In this document: positions 1 to 5,860 of the stretch, piece after piece
Position numbering within the stretch: the stretch's first letter is position 1
How the letters are laid out: each line of letters starts with the position of its first letter
Source of the DNA: DASQBT01 sp035635075
Lineage (GTDB): Bacteria; Pseudomonadota; Gammaproteobacteria; Burkholderiales; Thiobacillaceae
Reading direction: 5' to 3'
Assembly (NCBI GenBank): GCA_035635075.1
Contig: DASQBT010000045.1
Coordinates: 1 to 8,605 of the forward strand
Length of the DNA: 8,605 bases
Program-made: the position numbers and the translations under genes
Notes under the pieces: generated by a model
Told to the model about the DNA's origin: nothing
Databases searched by the model: none
What the model saw: the letters and a program-made list of their open reading frames with translations, nothing else

Positions 1-1148
1 TTATTGACTTCATGCACGAGGATGAGGCCCGGCTGGGTGTGCTGCGCCCGGATCATGAACCGCGTGCCACTGAGTATCTGGCCGAAATGCTGGCCATGAT
101 AGCCAGCCTGGTAGATAAGGGCCTGGCTTACCCCGCCGACAACGGCGACGTATATTACAACGTGCGCGGATTCGCCGCTTATGGGGCATTGTCCGGCAAA
201 TCCATTGATGATCTGCGCGCCGGCGAGCGGGTCGAGGTGGACCCGCACAAGCGCGATCCCATGGATTTCGTTCTGTGGAAGGCCGCCAAACCCGGCGAAC
301 CCGCCTGGAACAGTCCTTGGGGACCGGGCCGGCCGGGCTGGCACATCGAATGCTCGGCCATGAGCGGCAAGCTGCTCGGCGCGCATTTTGACATCCACGG
401 CGGTGGCCAGGACCTGCAGTTTCCCCATCATGAAAACGAAATTGCCCAGAGCGAGGGCGCGAATGGCTGCAAGTTCGTCAATTACTGGCTGCATAACGGC
501 TTCGTGCGGGTCGACAACGAAAAAATGTCCAAGAGTCTTGGCAATTTCTTCACCATCCGCGAGATCCTGGAGAAGTTCGATCCCGAAGTCGTGCGATTCT
601 TTATCTTGCGTGCCCATTACCGCAGTCCGCTCAATTATTCGGATGCCCATCTGGACGACGCAAGGAGCGCGCTGAGCCGGCTCTATACTGCGATGAGAAA
701 CGTTCCGCCTGCTGAAGTGGAGCTGAATTGGGACAATGATTATGCCGCCCGTTTCCGGGCAGCCATGGACGAGGACTTCGGCACGCCGGAAGCGGTGGCG
801 ATACTGTTTGAGTTGGCCAACGACGTCAACAGAACCAGAGATTCACAACTTGCGGGGCTGCTTCACGCCTTGGGAGGAGTCTTGGGAATTCTGCAAAACG
901 ATCCCGTCGCGTTCTTGCAGGGCGAGGCGCACGACATTTCAATAACGGAGTCGCTGACCGTGACGGGGGCCATAACCGGAGGTTCCTTAGTCCATCATAG
1001 GGAAAGCATTGAACGCATGATCGAAGCGCGCGCCGCCGCCAAGAAGTCCAGGAACTTCGCTGAGGCTGACCGTATCCGCGACGAGTTGAAATCATCCGGC
1101 ATCATTTTGGAAGACGGCCCCCAGGGCACGACTTGGCGCAGAGCCTGA
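1..1148 (+). CDS. cysS: Cysteinyl-tRNA synthetase, C-terminal part (5' end outside window)
   Basis: Charges tRNA-Cys with cysteine in the cytoplasm (class I aminoacyl-tRNA synthetase). The frame is open from the first bases, so the gene starts upstream; the first in-window ATG (position 12) is internal. Counting from that Met, the sequence shows WHIEC with Cys114, then HHENE with His139 and Glu143. This matches the spacing of zinc ligands Cys209, His234 and Glu238 of the E. coli enzyme. The KMSKS loop is at 171-175. By that alignment about 95 N-terminal residues, including the HIGH motif and the first zinc cysteine, are missing. The C-terminal end has the family's AAKKSRNFAEADRIRDEL helix and a GTTWRR tail. 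The stop at 1146-1148 is followed 12 bases later by a strong terminator, so cysS ends its transcription unit. Identification is secure. Confidence 0.97.
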   Translation, partial: IDFMHEDEARLGVLRPDHEPRATEYLAEMLAMIASLVDKGLAYPADNGDVYYNVRGFAAYGALSGKSIDDLRAGERVEVDPHKRDPMDFVLWKAAKPGEPAWNSPWGPGRPGWHIECSAMSGKLLGAHFDIHGGGQDLQFPHHENEIAQSEGANGCKFVNYWLHNGFVRVDNEKMSKSLGNFFTIREILEKFDPEVVRFFILRAHYRSPLNYSDAHLDDARSALSRLYTAMRNVPPAEVELNWDNDYAARFRAAMDEDFGTPEAVAILFELANDVNRTRDSQLAGLLHALGGVLGILQNDPVAFLQGEAHDISITESLTVTGAITGGSLVHHRESIERMIEARAAAKKSRNFAEADRIRDELKSSGIILEDGPQGTTWRRA

Positions 1149-1160
1149 ATTCTAGCCGCC

Positions 1161-1198
1161 AATAAAAAGCGGGGCGCAATCGCGCCCCGCTTTTTATT
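1161..1198. terminator. Bidirectional rho-independent terminator between convergent genes
   Basis: A perfect inverted repeat has arms 1161-1177 and 1182-1198 and a 4-base AATC loop. The stem has a GC-rich core (GCGGGGCGC) flanked by an A-tract on the left and a T-tract on the right. It therefore reads as a terminator on both strands. It would end cysS on the plus strand and the repeat-protein gene at 1218-1889 on the minus strand, whose stop lies 20 bases away. Confidence 0.93.
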
Positions 1199-1217
1199 GT
1201 GTTGCCGCCTTCCCAGA

Positions 1218-1889
1218 TTATTTGGCAGCGGCAGGTGCAGCGGCCACCGGGAACTGGAAGAATGTTGCGGGGTTGAAAGCCGCAGTCGCATCGCCATAGG
1301 TCTTGGGATCCATAAAGGAACCCCAGGTGCCATAGGTCTTGGGATCGGCAATAACGGCACTGTACTTGGCGTAGGTATTGACGTCAGCCAGCTTGAACAT
1401 GGACTGGTAGTTATTCATGTTCATGGATTCGGTCATCCACTTGGTGTACAGCGCAGGGTTCATCGCGTTGAACATGGGCTGGTAGTTCTTCATGTCAACG
1501 GGAGCCATCATCCAGCGCATCATTTTGCCGGGATCGGCCATTTTTACCATGACGGCCGTGTAAAAGTTGGGATCCATGGACGCGGCCATCCATTTGCTAG
1601 CAACAGCGGGATCGCTCAGTTCCATGGCAGCTTTGTAAGCGGCCGGGTCGACCATGGCGTTCATCGTCTTCACGTAGGTTGAAGGTTCCATGGAGGCGGA
1701 AGCCGCGGTTACATAGAAGGAAGGTTCGGTTACCGCGTTTGCCAGGTCGACCATGGCCCTGGGATCCTTGGCGACTGCGGCGGCCGCTACCGGGTTGGTA
1801 AATGCATCAATCGGGTTGGTTCCGGCGGCGCTTGCGGCTGTCACGGCGATGGCCAGATTGAGGGCGATGATGAGTTTGCTGGGTTGCAT
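1218..1889 (-). CDS. Secreted Met-rich protein with 12-13-residue DP repeats (paralogue A)
   Basis: I do not recognise this family and assign no function. The protein is 223 residues from the ATG at 1887-1889. I prefer this start to an in-frame TTG 18 bases upstream because AGGA lies 7 bases before it and the TTG would overlap that site. Residues 1-22 look like a signal peptide (Lys5, hydrophobic core, ASAA exit), so the product should be exported. The rest is about 14 tandem units with Pro, or a replacement, at 43, 56, 69, 82, 94, 107, 120, 133, 145, 158, 170, 183, 195 and 207. The unit resembles M-D-P-x-x-Y-x-x-x-M. Pro is lost at 133 (Met), 158 (Met) and 170 (Val). There are 21 Met and no Cys in the mature part, and the tail is Ala/Pro-rich. 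It is paralogous to the 2060-2986 gene. Metal binding, an envelope scaffold or an inclusion coat are possible but unproven. Confidence 0.85.
   Translation of the reverse strand: MQPSKLIIALNLAIAVTAASAAGTNPIDAFTNPVAAAAVAKDPRAMVDLANAVTEPSFYVTAASASMEPSTYVKTMNAMVDPAAYKAAMELSDPAVASKWMAASMDPNFYTAVMVKMADPGKMMRWMMAPVDMKNYQPMFNAMNPALYTKWMTESMNMNNYQSMFKLADVNTYAKYSAVIADPKTYGTWGSFMDPKTYGDATAAFNPATFFQFPVAAAPAAAK
1260..1766 (-). repeat. Coding tandem repeats, 12-13-codon period (paralogue A)
   Basis: About 14 degenerate repeat units cover residues 42-210. Distances between successive prolines, or their replacements, are 13,13,13,12,13,13,13,12,13,12,13,12,12 residues, a mean near 12.6. The repeat is clear in protein but diverged in DNA, so it looks ancient rather than recently expanded. 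The best conserved unit carries KWMAASMDPNFYTA followed by ADPGKMMRW. Confidence 0.82.
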
Positions 1890-2000
1890 TAGTGGTCCTT
1901 TTAGCAAGATTGAAGTGTGTCGTTATTGCAACGTTACGGTCACTGTATGTTGCTAAATAATCATATACTAATATGCGTGTTTTACTCGATTGTTGGAGTT

Positions 2001-2037
2001 CAAAAAAGAAACCCGGCCGTGAGGCCGGGCTTTTTTA
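2001..2037 (-). terminator. Rho-independent terminator of the upstream repeat-protein gene
   Basis: The arms 2012-2018 (CCCGGCC) and 2023-2029 (GGCCGGG) form a 7-bp all-GC stem with a 4-base loop. Reading the minus strand, the stem is followed by TTTCTTTTTT. It lies 23 bases after the stop of the 2060-2986 gene, so the two paralogues are probably separate transcripts. A T-run on the plus-strand side means it could also work in the other direction. Confidence 0.88.
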
Positions 2038-2059
2038 CAACACTAAACGAACTGGCTGC

Positions 2060-2986
2060 TTACTTGGCGGGAGCCGGAACCGCAGCAGGAGCAGCGGCAG
2101 GATTCGTCCAGGCGGCGGGGTTCCACATATTCGTCCACGAATTGGGGTCGAAGAAGTTGAACGTGCCAGGAGCGGCACCTGCGGGTGCGGCGCCTGCGGC
2201 CGGAACGGCGCCAGGATTGGTCCACGCGGTGGGATTCGCCATGTTCAGCCACGTCGTGGGATCGAAGAAGTTGAACGTTGGAGCGCCCGCCGTTGTAGGC
2301 CCGCCCATTCCACCCATGTTGGGGACCGTGTAGCTGGAGGGGTTCAACCATGTACCCCATGGGCCATAGGTCTGCGGATTGAGGGATTGGCCCATCCATG
2401 CAGTGTAGAGGTTGGGGTTGATGGGTTGCATCATCAGGGACCACAGCTTAGGATCCAGCGGGGCCATCATCCACTTCATGTACATGGCGGGGTTCATGCC
2501 CTGCATCATCATGCCCCACAACTTGGGATCCATGGGCCACATGGCCCAGCGCATCATCTTGCCGGGGTCAGCCCACTGGGTCATCAGTGCGGTGTAGAAG
2601 TTGGGGTCCATGGAGGCCGCCATCCACTTCATATACATGTTGGGGTCGGAGAACTGCATATAGTTCGTCAGCGAACGAGGATCCATCATGGAACCGAACA
2701 TCCGGTACCAATTGTTGGGTTCCATCATGTTGACGCCCATTTGGGTGTAAAAGCCGGGCTCGGTCACCGCATTGGACCAAGGCACAAACACCTTGGGATC
2801 GCGATATGCAGAAGCGTTGCGGGTGAAGTCGGTCATCCGGTCCAACCACTGTTCAGGGGTTTGCGGGATCGGGCCCGCATGCGCCGCATACCCCTGTGGG
2901 GCAGGAGCGCTAGCTTGCGTGCCATTTGCAAAAGCGCCTTGGGCCATAACGACACCGAGCGCAAGGATAATCAATTTGAGTTTCAT
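2060..2986 (-). CDS. Secreted Met/Trp-rich protein with 12-13-residue DP repeats (paralogue B)
   Basis: Function unknown; I do not recognise the family. The 308-residue product starts at an ATG with AGGAG six bases upstream. Residues 1-20 form a clear signal peptide (MKLK, hydrophobic core, AFA before Asn21), so export to the periplasm or beyond is likely. Residues 63-222 hold about 13 units of the pattern M-[DN]-P-x-[LMF]-[YW]-x-x-[WLM]-M. Pro is at 64, 77, 90, 103, 115, 128, 141, 154, 166, 179, 191, 204 and 216. A Gly/Pro/Ala linker leads to two copies of a TFNFFDP module (from 237 and 275), then an Ala/Pro tail. The mature part has 32 Met, 18 Trp and no Cys. Repeat phase is identical to the neighbouring paralogue, indicating gene duplication. 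The composition could suit Met-based copper or silver binding, or aromatic packing in an envelope or inclusion-coat structure; these are guesses. Confidence 0.88.
   Translation of the reverse strand: MKLKLIILALGVVMAQGAFANGTQASAPAPQGYAAHAGPIPQTPEQWLDRMTDFTRNASAYRDPKVFVPWSNAVTEPGFYTQMGVNMMEPNNWYRMFGSMMDPRSLTNYMQFSDPNMYMKWMAASMDPNFYTALMTQWADPGKMMRWAMWPMDPKLWGMMMQGMNPAMYMKWMMAPLDPKLWSLMMQPINPNLYTAWMGQSLNPQTYGPWGTWLNPSSYTVPNMGGMGGPTTAGAPTFNFFDPTTWLNMANPTAWTNPGAVPAAGAAPAGAAPGTFNFFDPNSWTNMWNPAAWTNPAAAPAAVPAPAK
2099..2278 (-). repeat. Two-copy C-terminal FNFFDP module, 38-codon spacing
   Basis: Residues 237-258 and 275-296 of paralogue B are near copies: TFNFFDP, a W-x-N-M core, NP-x-AW and TNP. The separation is exactly 38 residues (114 bases). 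A 17-base identical stretch occurs at 2148-2164 and 2262-2278. The intervening linker is Ala/Pro/Gly-rich. The other paralogue lacks the module, except perhaps a single FNPATFFQF-like remnant near its C-terminus. Confidence 0.8.
2321..2800 (-). repeat. Coding tandem repeats, 12-13-codon period (paralogue B)
   Basis: About 13 units encode residues 63-222. Proline spacing is 13,13,13,12,13,13,13,12,13,12,13,12, the same series in the same order as in the neighbouring paralogue. Representative units are DPNMYMKWM, DPNFYTALM, NPAMYMKWM, DPKLWSLMM and NPNLYTAWM. An aromatic residue falls three positions after Pro and Met commonly seven after it. Confidence 0.85.
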
Positions 2987-3090
2987 GAGACTCTCCTAAA
3001 GAGTTAAGGGGATGGTTATTTTTCTTCTACTAATATAGTACCTCGCTATCCGAATGTTTTCTATCTCCTCGATATGTAGTAACCACTAAT

Positions 3091-3119
3091 ATTGTAATAA
3101 ACTGTTGCGTAAAAACCAA
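3091..3119 (-). promoter_or_regulatory. Candidate sigma-70 promoter for paralogue B
   Basis: On the minus strand TTGGTT (3114-3119) is followed by a 17-base spacer and TACAAT (3091-3096). The -10 box matches the consensus at 5 of 6 positions, the -35 box only at TTG. Transcription would start near 3083 and give a leader of about 97 bases before the ATG. Found by eye in an AT-rich stretch, so it is tentative. Confidence 0.38.
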
Positions 3120-3143
3120 GTTAGACGGAGAAATCCTGGCCTG

Positions 3144-3160
3144 CTACGAAATTTTCGTGG
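3144..3160. promoter_or_regulatory. Small palindrome, possible operator
   Basis: ACGAAA (3146-3151) and TTTCGT (3153-3158) form perfect 6-bp arms around a single T. An outer C/G pair at 3144/3160 extends them. It lies about 25 bases upstream of the candidate -35 box of the minus-strand gene and about 100 bases upstream of the plus-strand DUF72-like gene. It could be a regulator site for either, or chance. Confidence 0.2.
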
Positions 3161-3259
3161 GTCGCAACCCTGGGTAATGTCCTAGGGAAAACTTTACGAA
3201 AACAACAGGGTATTGAAAATTGCGGAGCATTGGGCGCGGCAACCATATTAATTTTCCCC

Positions 3260-3742
3260 ATGAATCATCAGCTTGCTGATTACAGCGTTCTCGTGGGTGC
3301 TGAAGGCTGGAAACATAGCCATTGGCAGGGCACCTTTTATCCCGAGGACTTGCCTGAAGATTGGCAGTTGTCTTTTTACAACAGCCAATATCGCTGCGTT
3401 TACTTGCCGAAATCGGCCTGGGCAGGCTGCTTAATTACGGATGCCGAAATGTGGCTCAAGGATACTCAAGCCAATTTTCGATTCATTCTTGAGCCCCCTG
3501 AGAACATGACCCGACACACGGCAACGATCCTGGAAGCCATGACTGGCCGCGCGTTTGTGGATGATCAGAGCACCGATAGTCGGGAACTACTGTGGTTCCC
3601 TCCTGCGCCCGATCTGCGCGCTTTGGGGCGTCGAATCGAAGAGGCCGTGGGGCAGGGGCGCACGCTTTATTTGCTGAATCGAGAAGGGCACCTGCCGTCC
3701 TTGGAGCGGGTCAGATCACTGGTGGAAGTCATGGGTTATTGA
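3260..3742 (+). CDS. Short DUF72/YecE-like protein
   Basis: Encodes a 160-residue protein of unknown function that resembles the N-terminal part of DUF72 (YecE) proteins. The family-like signature is VGAEGW (12-17), then HWQGTFYPEDLPEDW (21-35) and FYNSQY (39-44). A later FRFILEPPENMT segment (73-84) parallels the FRF-x-x-K-x-P strand of the family. At 160 residues it is much shorter than usual DUF72 proteins (about 240 or more), and the later half is not obviously conserved. It may be a reduced subfamily. The ATG at 3260 puts VGAEGW near the N-terminus as in homologues, but no Shine-Dalgarno precedes it. An in-frame TTG at 3230 would add 10 residues, but its GGAG is only 2 bases away. It lies 42 bases upstream of mlaF on the same strand and may be co-transcribed with it. 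Confidence 0.7.
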   Translation: MNHQLADYSVLVGAEGWKHSHWQGTFYPEDLPEDWQLSFYNSQYRCVYLPKSAWAGCLITDAEMWLKDTQANFRFILEPPENMTRHTATILEAMTGRAFVDDQSTDSRELLWFPPAPDLRALGRRIEEAVGQGRTLYLLNREGHLPSLERVRSLVEVMGY

Positions 3743-3784
3743 GCGATTGAAGTAAAATTCATCAAAACCTAATAAAGGCTCAAT

Positions 3785-4597
3785 GTGATCCACGACGCCC
3801 TCGTACAAATCGAGAATGTCTCGTTTGGCTATAGCGCCCGGCCTGTTCTAAAGGGAATCGATCTGATTGCCAAGCGCGGGCAGGTGGTTGCCATCATGGG
3901 CAGTAGCGGTTGCGGCAAGACGACCCTGCTGCGATTGATAGGTGGCGAGCTTCGGCCCGACCAGGGGACGGTCCGGGTGGCGGACGAGGTGGTGAGTGAA
4001 CTGGACCAGGCTGGCCTATACCGTCTGCGCCGCAAAATGGGCATGCTGTTCCAGTTCGGTGCCTTGTTTACGGACATGTCGGTGTTCGATAACGTCGCGT
4101 TCCAGTTGCGCGAACATACCGATTTGCCCGAGGACATTATCCGCGACTTGGTATTGATGAAACTTAATGCCGTGGGGCTTCGTGGTGCTGCCTATCTGAT
4201 GCCGTCGGAATTATCGGGCGGCATGGCGCGGCGTGTTGCCTTGGCACGCGCAATTGCATTGGACCCCATGTTGATCATGTACGACGAGCCATTTGCCGGC
4301 TTGGACCCCATTTCCCTGGGTGTTACCGGCAATCTGATCCGCCGGCTCACTGATACATTGGGTTTGACGTCCCTGGTGGTGACCCATGATGTGCAGGAGT
4401 CCCTGAAGATCGTCGATTACGTCTACTTCGTGTCGGAGGGCGTGGTTGAAGCGCAGGGTACGGCTGCGGAAATCCGCTCGTCCGGATTGCCCTACGTGCA
4501 CCAGTTCGTGCACGGTGAGCCTGACGGGCCCGTACCTTTCCACTATCCCGCCCAAGCTTATGCGGAAGACCTCAGGCTGGGGGTTGGGAGTGCTTAA
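3785..4597 (+). CDS. mlaF: Phospholipid ABC transporter ATP-binding protein MlaF
   Basis: ATPase subunit of the Mla inner-membrane complex (MlaF2E2D6B2), which moves phospholipid between the inner membrane and the periplasmic carrier MlaC to maintain outer-membrane lipid asymmetry. The 270 residues contain Walker A GSSGCGKT (39-46), the Q-loop Gln90, signature LSGGM (143-147), Walker B LIMYDE (163-168, catalytic Glu168) and switch His201. The C-terminal stretch HGEPDGPVPFHYPA (243-256) is typical of MlaF and belongs to the tail that contacts the partner subunit. The start is GTG at 3785, with AAAGG six bases upstream; an ATG two bases earlier is out of frame and followed at once by TGA. It is the first mla gene and overlaps mlaE by 8 bases. 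Confidence 0.96.
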   Translation: MIHDALVQIENVSFGYSARPVLKGIDLIAKRGQVVAIMGSSGCGKTTLLRLIGGELRPDQGTVRVADEVVSELDQAGLYRLRRKMGMLFQFGALFTDMSVFDNVAFQLREHTDLPEDIIRDLVLMKLNAVGLRGAAYLMPSELSGGMARRVALARAIALDPMLIMYDEPFAGLDPISLGVTGNLIRRLTDTLGLTSLVVTHDVQESLKIVDYVYFVSEGVVEAQGTAAEIRSSGLPYVHQFVHGEPDGPVPFHYPAQAYAEDLRLGVGSA

Positions 4598-5387
4598 GGC
4601 ACTATATGCCGGGATTTCAGGCCTCGGCCGGCAGACGGTTGATGGGGTGTGGCGCATCGGCTTTGCCACCCGCTTCTTCTTCGCCATCCTGCTTCATTCC
4701 GGCACCGCCATGAGTCGTTTTGGTCTGACCATTCGGGAGATCTATTTTTCCGGCGTGCTGTCACTCATCATTATTGTGGTATCGGGCCTGTTTGTGGGGA
4801 TGGTGCTGGGCTTGCAGGGTTACGAGACGCTGCAAACCTACGGCTCGGAAGAGGCACTCGGCATCCTGGTGGCGCTGTCGCTGGTGCGAGAGCTGGGGCC
4901 GGTGGTTGCGGCGCTGTTGTTTGCCAGCCGGGCCGGTTCTGCAATTACCGCGGAAATCGGGCTGATGAAGGCGACTGAACAGCTGACCGCCATGGAAATG
5001 ATGGCGGTGGACCCGATTGCCCGCGTGGTGGCGCCCCGGTTCTGGGCGGGGGTGATTTCCATGCCTCTGCTGGCGGCGATGTTCTCCGCGGTAGGTATCT
5101 TCGGCGGCTATCTGGTGGGGGTGGTGCTGATCGGCGTGGATCAGGGCAGCTTCTGGTCCCAGATGCAGGCGGCTGTCGATTTCAACCAGGACATCATGAA
5201 TGGGATTATTAAGAGCATGGTGTTTGGTGTAGCGGTGACGGCCATCGCCCTATTTGAGGGCTATGATGCCCCGCCAACCGCCGAAGGGGTGTCGGGAGCG
5301 ACAACGCGTACCGTGGTGACCTCCAGTCTGGCCATACTTGCACTGGATTTCATGCTAACCGCATTCATGTTTCGAGGAGTGAAATGA
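4590..5387 (+). CDS. mlaE: Phospholipid ABC transporter permease MlaE
   Basis: Integral inner-membrane permease that dimerises and carries lipid between MlaF and the MlaD ring. With the GTG at 4590 the product is 265 residues, close to the 260 of E. coli MlaE. The longer open frame upstream lies inside mlaF and is not family-like. Visible family segments are an N-terminal interfacial helix, a membrane segment SLIIIVVSGLFVGMVLG (58-74) and LVRELGPVVAALLFASRAGS (98-117). They are followed by AEIGLMKATEQL (121-132), MMAVDP (137-142) and PRFWAGVISMPLL (149-161). The C-terminal end has GYDAPPTAEGVSGATTRTVV (224-243) and a last hydrophobic helix. A G-run about six bases before the GTG may be the ribosome site, but an in-frame TTG at 4584 is an alternative start. 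It overlaps mlaF by 8 bases and mlaD by 4, so coupling is likely. Confidence 0.95.
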   Translation: MLKALYAGISGLGRQTVDGVWRIGFATRFFFAILLHSGTAMSRFGLTIREIYFSGVLSLIIIVVSGLFVGMVLGLQGYETLQTYGSEEALGILVALSLVRELGPVVAALLFASRAGSAITAEIGLMKATEQLTAMEMMAVDPIARVVAPRFWAGVISMPLLAAMFSAVGIFGGYLVGVVLIGVDQGSFWSQMQAAVDFNQDIMNGIIKSMVFGVAVTAIALFEGYDAPPTAEGVSGATTRTVVTSSLAILALDFMLTAFMFRGVK

Positions 5388-5860
5388 ACCGGGTGTTACT
5401 GGATTTCTGGGTGGGCTTGTTCGTCATAGCGGCGATTGGCGCCCTGATGTTTCTCGCGCTTAAGGTCGGCAGCATGAATACCGTCAGCAAGGCTGACACT
5501 TACGAAGTCTCCGCCTATTTTGAGAACATCGGCGGTCTCAAGCCACGCGCGCCAGTCAAGAGCGCCGGAGTGGTCGTGGGCCGGGTTGCCGATATCGGAT
5601 TTGACAGCTCAAATTATGAGGCCAAGGTGATGCTCAAGTTGAACAAACGTTACCAGTTTCCCAAGGACACCTCCGCATCCATCATGACTTCCGGCTTGTT
5701 GGGCGAGCAATACGTCGGCCTGCAACCGGGTGGCGATAGCGTAAAATTAAAAGCTGGCGACAAAATCCAGATTACCCAATCGGCGGTGGTGCTGGAAAAT
5801 TTGATTGGACAGTTCCTCTACGATAAAGCTCAAAACGGAACAAGCGGAGCAAGCAAATGA
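5384..5860 (+). CDS. mlaD: MCE-domain lipid-binding protein MlaD
   Basis: Membrane-anchored periplasmic MCE subunit; in characterised systems six copies form a ring with a hydrophobic pore above MlaE. The 158 residues begin with a single transmembrane helix (about 6-27). The MCE domain follows at roughly 39-116, with YFENIGGLKPRAPVKSAGVVVG (45-66) and the TSGLLGEQYVGL segment (102-113). A C-terminal helix (SAVVLENLIGQFLYDK, 133-148) should line the pore. It is shorter than E. coli MlaD (183 residues), mainly in the tail. The start ATG overlaps the mlaE stop (ATGA at 5384-5387), and its own stop overlaps the TolC-family start in the same way (5857-5860). Confidence 0.95.
   Translation: MNRVLLDFWVGLFVIAAIGALMFLALKVGSMNTVSKADTYEVSAYFENIGGLKPRAPVKSAGVVVGRVADIGFDSSNYEAKVMLKLNKRYQFPKDTSASIMTSGLLGEQYVGLQPGGDSVKLKAGDKIQITQSAVVLENLIGQFLYDKAQNGTSGASK

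Noticed and set aside
1197..1682. 161-codon plus-strand open frame with HGxxHP-like repeats
   Set aside because: Antisense image of paralogue A, and it begins inside the terminator region with no ribosome site.
1890..1907. TTG start adding six residues to paralogue A
   Set aside because: It overlaps the AGGA ribosome site that is correctly spaced for the downstream ATG, and the shorter form begins with a normal signal peptide.
1260..2800. CRISPR-like or satellite DNA repeats
   Set aside because: Periodicity is at the protein level with diverged codons, inside open frames, and there are no identical repeats with unique spacers.
1973..3007. 344-codon plus-strand open frame rich in His and Gly
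   Set aside because: It lies antisense to the repeat-protein gene; its His/Gly periodicity simply mirrors the sense repeats. The minus-strand frame has the signal peptide, ribosome site and terminator.
3732..3775. Promoter directly before mlaF
   Set aside because: TAAAAT at 3753-3758 lacks a matching -35 box, and TTGAAG/TAATAA would place the start inside the ribosome site. Nothing convincing by eye.
4446..4589. Extended N-terminus for MlaE
   Set aside because: This in-frame stretch lies wholly within mlaF and has no MlaE-like sequence; GTG 4590 gives the expected family length.
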